Source: Ruegeria arenilitoris
GTDB lineage: Bacteria; Pseudomonadota; Alphaproteobacteria; Rhodobacterales; Rhodobacteraceae
Length of the DNA: 64,000 nt
Direction of reading: 5' to 3'
NCBI RefSeq assembly: GCF_013030265.1
Contig: NZ_WPZQ01000014.1
Coordinates: forward strand, 62,001-126,000
Shown here: positions 62,489 through 64,000 of the stretch, piece by piece
Layout: each line of letters opens with the position of its first letter
Position numbering within the stretch: position 1 is the first letter of the stretch
Notes under the pieces: generated by a model
The model's database searches: none
Seen by the model: the letters and a program-made list of their open reading frames with translations, nothing else
Told to the model about the DNA's origin: nothing
Translations under genes and position numbers: made by a program

Positions 62489-63367
62489 TCAGATGCCGGC
62501 AAACTCGGTTCGGGCATAGCCCTGAAGATAAAGCAGCGCTGTAAGGTCACCGTGATTGACCCGCACATCGCATTGCTCGGCCACAGAAGGTTTCGCGTGC
62601 AAAGCCACGCCTGTACCGGCGCGACCCAACATGCCCAGATCATTTGCCCCGTCACCTACGGCAATCACGTCCGATTCAGAAATTCCCAGCCGTTGCGTGA
62701 TCTGCTCCAACGCTTCGATCTTGGCCTGTCGGCCCAAAATTGGGCGCTGAACATCTCCGGTCAGCCTGCCGTTTTCTGCCAGCAAGGTATTTGCCCGGTT
62801 TTCATCGAACCCCAGCAACTCTGCCACCCGAGCCGTGAACGCGGTAAAGCCACCCGAAACCAGCGCGGCATAGCCATCGGTCTTGCGCATTGTGGCGACC
62901 AGTTCCTTGCCACCGGGCATCAGGGTGATCCGTTCGTTCAACACTTTGTCGATAACGCTCTCGCCCAGGCCGCCTAGCAAGCCAACCCGCTCGATCAGCG
63001 CGCCTTCGAAATCCAGCTCACCATTCATTGCGCGGGCAGTGATGTCTTTAACACGGTCGCCAACACCAGCCTCATCGGCCAGTTCATCAATGCATTCCTG
63101 CTGAATCATGGTGCTGTCCATATCGGCCAGCAGCATCTTTTTGCGACGCCCCTCGGCCTGTTGGACAACCAAATCCACACCCATCTGCTGCAGATCCGCC
63201 CAGACATCCCATCTATTGCCCGGTATCTCGCTCAGTGAAAATTCCGCTGCTTCATCCGGGCTGAGCCAAACGATCTCACCGCCGCCCCATGCGTTCCGCA
63301 ATGACTCGACCAGCGACAACTCCAGCGTCGGCGCGTTGGGATTGGTCAACAGGGTGGCAACGTACAT
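62489..63367 (-). CDS. serB: Phosphoserine phosphatase
   Basis: SerB performs the last step of serine synthesis. The 292-residue HAD enzyme has DMDST with Asp82 (nucleophile) and Asp84, SGGFTAF for phosphate, and the C-terminal VGDGANDLGML metal site. The N-terminal ~75 residues form an ACT-like regulatory domain. It is monocistronic and precedes the hutU end on the same strand. Confidence 0.95.
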   Translation of the reverse strand: MYVATLLTNPNAPTLELSLVESLRNAWGGGEIVWLSPDEAAEFSLSEIPGNRWDVWADLQQMGVDLVVQQAEGRRKKMLLADMDSTMIQQECIDELADEAGVGDRVKDITARAMNGELDFEGALIERVGLLGGLGESVIDKVLNERITLMPGGKELVATMRKTDGYAALVSGGFTAFTARVAELLGFDENRANTLLAENGRLTGDVQRPILGRQAKIEALEQITQRLGISESDVIAVGDGANDLGMLGRAGTGVALHAKPSVAEQCDVRVNHGDLTALLYLQGYARTEFAGI

Positions 63368-63435
63368 GTTCGATCTCCGGCAAGCTCACCTGCGCATATC
63401 GCAGGTGCAGCATTTTCGCCAGAGACAGTTTCAAA

Positions 63436-64000
63436 CTAGCCCAAAATACCCGGCAGGCGCAGCCCATGGTTACGCGCGCAATCCTTTGCGATGTCATACC
63501 CGGCATCCGCATGGCGCCAGACGCCCGAGGCCGGGTCATTCCAAAGAACCCGCTCCAACCGCCGGGCGGCATCTTCGGTGCCATCAGCACAGATCACCAC
63601 ACCCGCGTGTTGGCTGAAGCCCATTCCGACACCGCCGCCATGGTGCAGCGAGACCCACGTCGCACCACTGGCCGTGTTGATCAGAGCATTTAACAAAGGC
63701 CAATCACTAACCGCGTCCGAGCCGTCCAGCATCGCTTCGGTCTCTCGGTTAGGGCTTGCAACCGACCCCGAATCCAAATGGTCGCGACCGATCACAACCG
63801 GCGCTTTCAACTCACCATTGGCAACCATTTCGTTAAAGGCCAGCCCAGCGCGATGCCGATCACCAAGCCCGATCCAACAAATGCGTGCGGGCAGGCCCTG
63901 AAACGCAATCCGTTCCTGTGCCATGTCGATCCAGCGATGCAGGTGCTCGTTTTCGGGGAACAGTTCCTTCATCTTGGCGTCTGTCTTGTAGATGTCCTCA
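63436..64000 (-). CDS. hutU: Urocanate hydratase, C-terminal part (partial)
   Basis: HutU converts urocanate to imidazolonepropionate in histidine degradation, using tightly bound NAD+. The visible ~187 residues are the C-terminus; the frame remains open at the right edge. Conserved HutU segments are present: [79 protein letters not shown] and [19 protein letters not shown]. The other hut genes are expected to lie to the right of this window. Confidence 0.95.
   Translation of the reverse strand, partial: EDIYKTDAKMKELFPENEHLHRWIDMAQERIAFQGLPARICWIGLGDRHRAGLAFNEMVANGELKAPVVIGRDHLDSGSVASPNRETEAMLDGSDAVSDWPLLNALINTASGATWVSLHHGGGVGMGFSQHAGVVICADGTEDAARRLERVLWNDPASGVWRHADAGYDIAKDCARNHGLRLPGILG

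Overview
The window reads as chromosomal DNA of an alphaproteobacterium of the order Rhodobacterales (Roseobacter group, Ruegeria/Phaeobacter-like). Support: a CcrM-type GANTC adenine methyltransferase, the flagellin-flaF-flbT-DUF1217 cluster, a class III aminotransferase plus pot-type polyamine transporter, an IalB-family exported protein, and moderately high GC with very dense coding and many 1-4 nt gene overlaps. I see no tRNA, rRNA, CRISPR array, insertion sequence or prophage, and no gene-free stretch above 300 bases. No single dramatic new system is evident; several unusual proteins and candidate control sites are listed as findings.

Layout. 1-4.7 kb (+): end of a probable DUF2125 gene, a terminator, then an overlapping run tldE/pmbA, inositol-monophosphatase-family gene, a KdtA-like glycosyltransferase and lpxK (lipid A). 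4.7-7.0 kb (-): CaiB-type CoA transferase, DsbA-like thiol oxidoreductase, DUF721/DciA-like protein, divergent from mutY and alkB (+, 7.1-9.35 kb). 9.4-12.8 kb (-): membrane class III cyclase, ccrM with a GANTC-rich leader, rnhB. 12.9-16.2 kb: small exported proteins, a membrane-bound winged-helix protein and a DUF427-cyclase fusion.

16.2-21.9 kb is a flagellar block: DUF1217, flbT, flaF, flagellin, a FlgN-like and a FlgJ-like gene on the minus strand, divergent from fliK and flgD. 22.1-30.5 kb holds a phosphotransferase and a polyamine module: potF-potG-potH-potI-puuB-like oxidase (-) divergent from a GntR regulator and an SpuC-like aminotransferase (+), with a TTTGATCA motif repeated three times in the control regions. 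30.5-39.6 kb has a VOC protein, a lytic transglycosylase, a WYL regulator divergent from a GST-like gene, rnr, a DUF2064 glycosyltransferase, dapE and an ionotropic-receptor-like protein with a degenerate pore loop.

40-44.6 kb pairs a two-component system (-) with a divergent three-gene operon (O-methyltransferase, DUF3500, EF-hand protein) across a spacer carrying OmpR-type direct repeats. 44.6-50.1 kb: a large membrane protein, two small membrane/stress-type proteins, an orphan HNH-like gene of foreign-looking composition, dapD and a GntR regulator. 50-57 kb: a threonine/serine dehydratase, LOG-family protein, cystathionine lyase-like enzyme, small membrane protein, cbpA-cbpM chaperone pair, U32 peptidase-family gene and cytochrome P460. 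57.5-64 kb: rlmN, LprI-like, small lipoprotein, ialB, thermolabile-type asparaginase, an ArsR-SRPBCC-YciI operon with its operator, serB and the 3' end of hutU.
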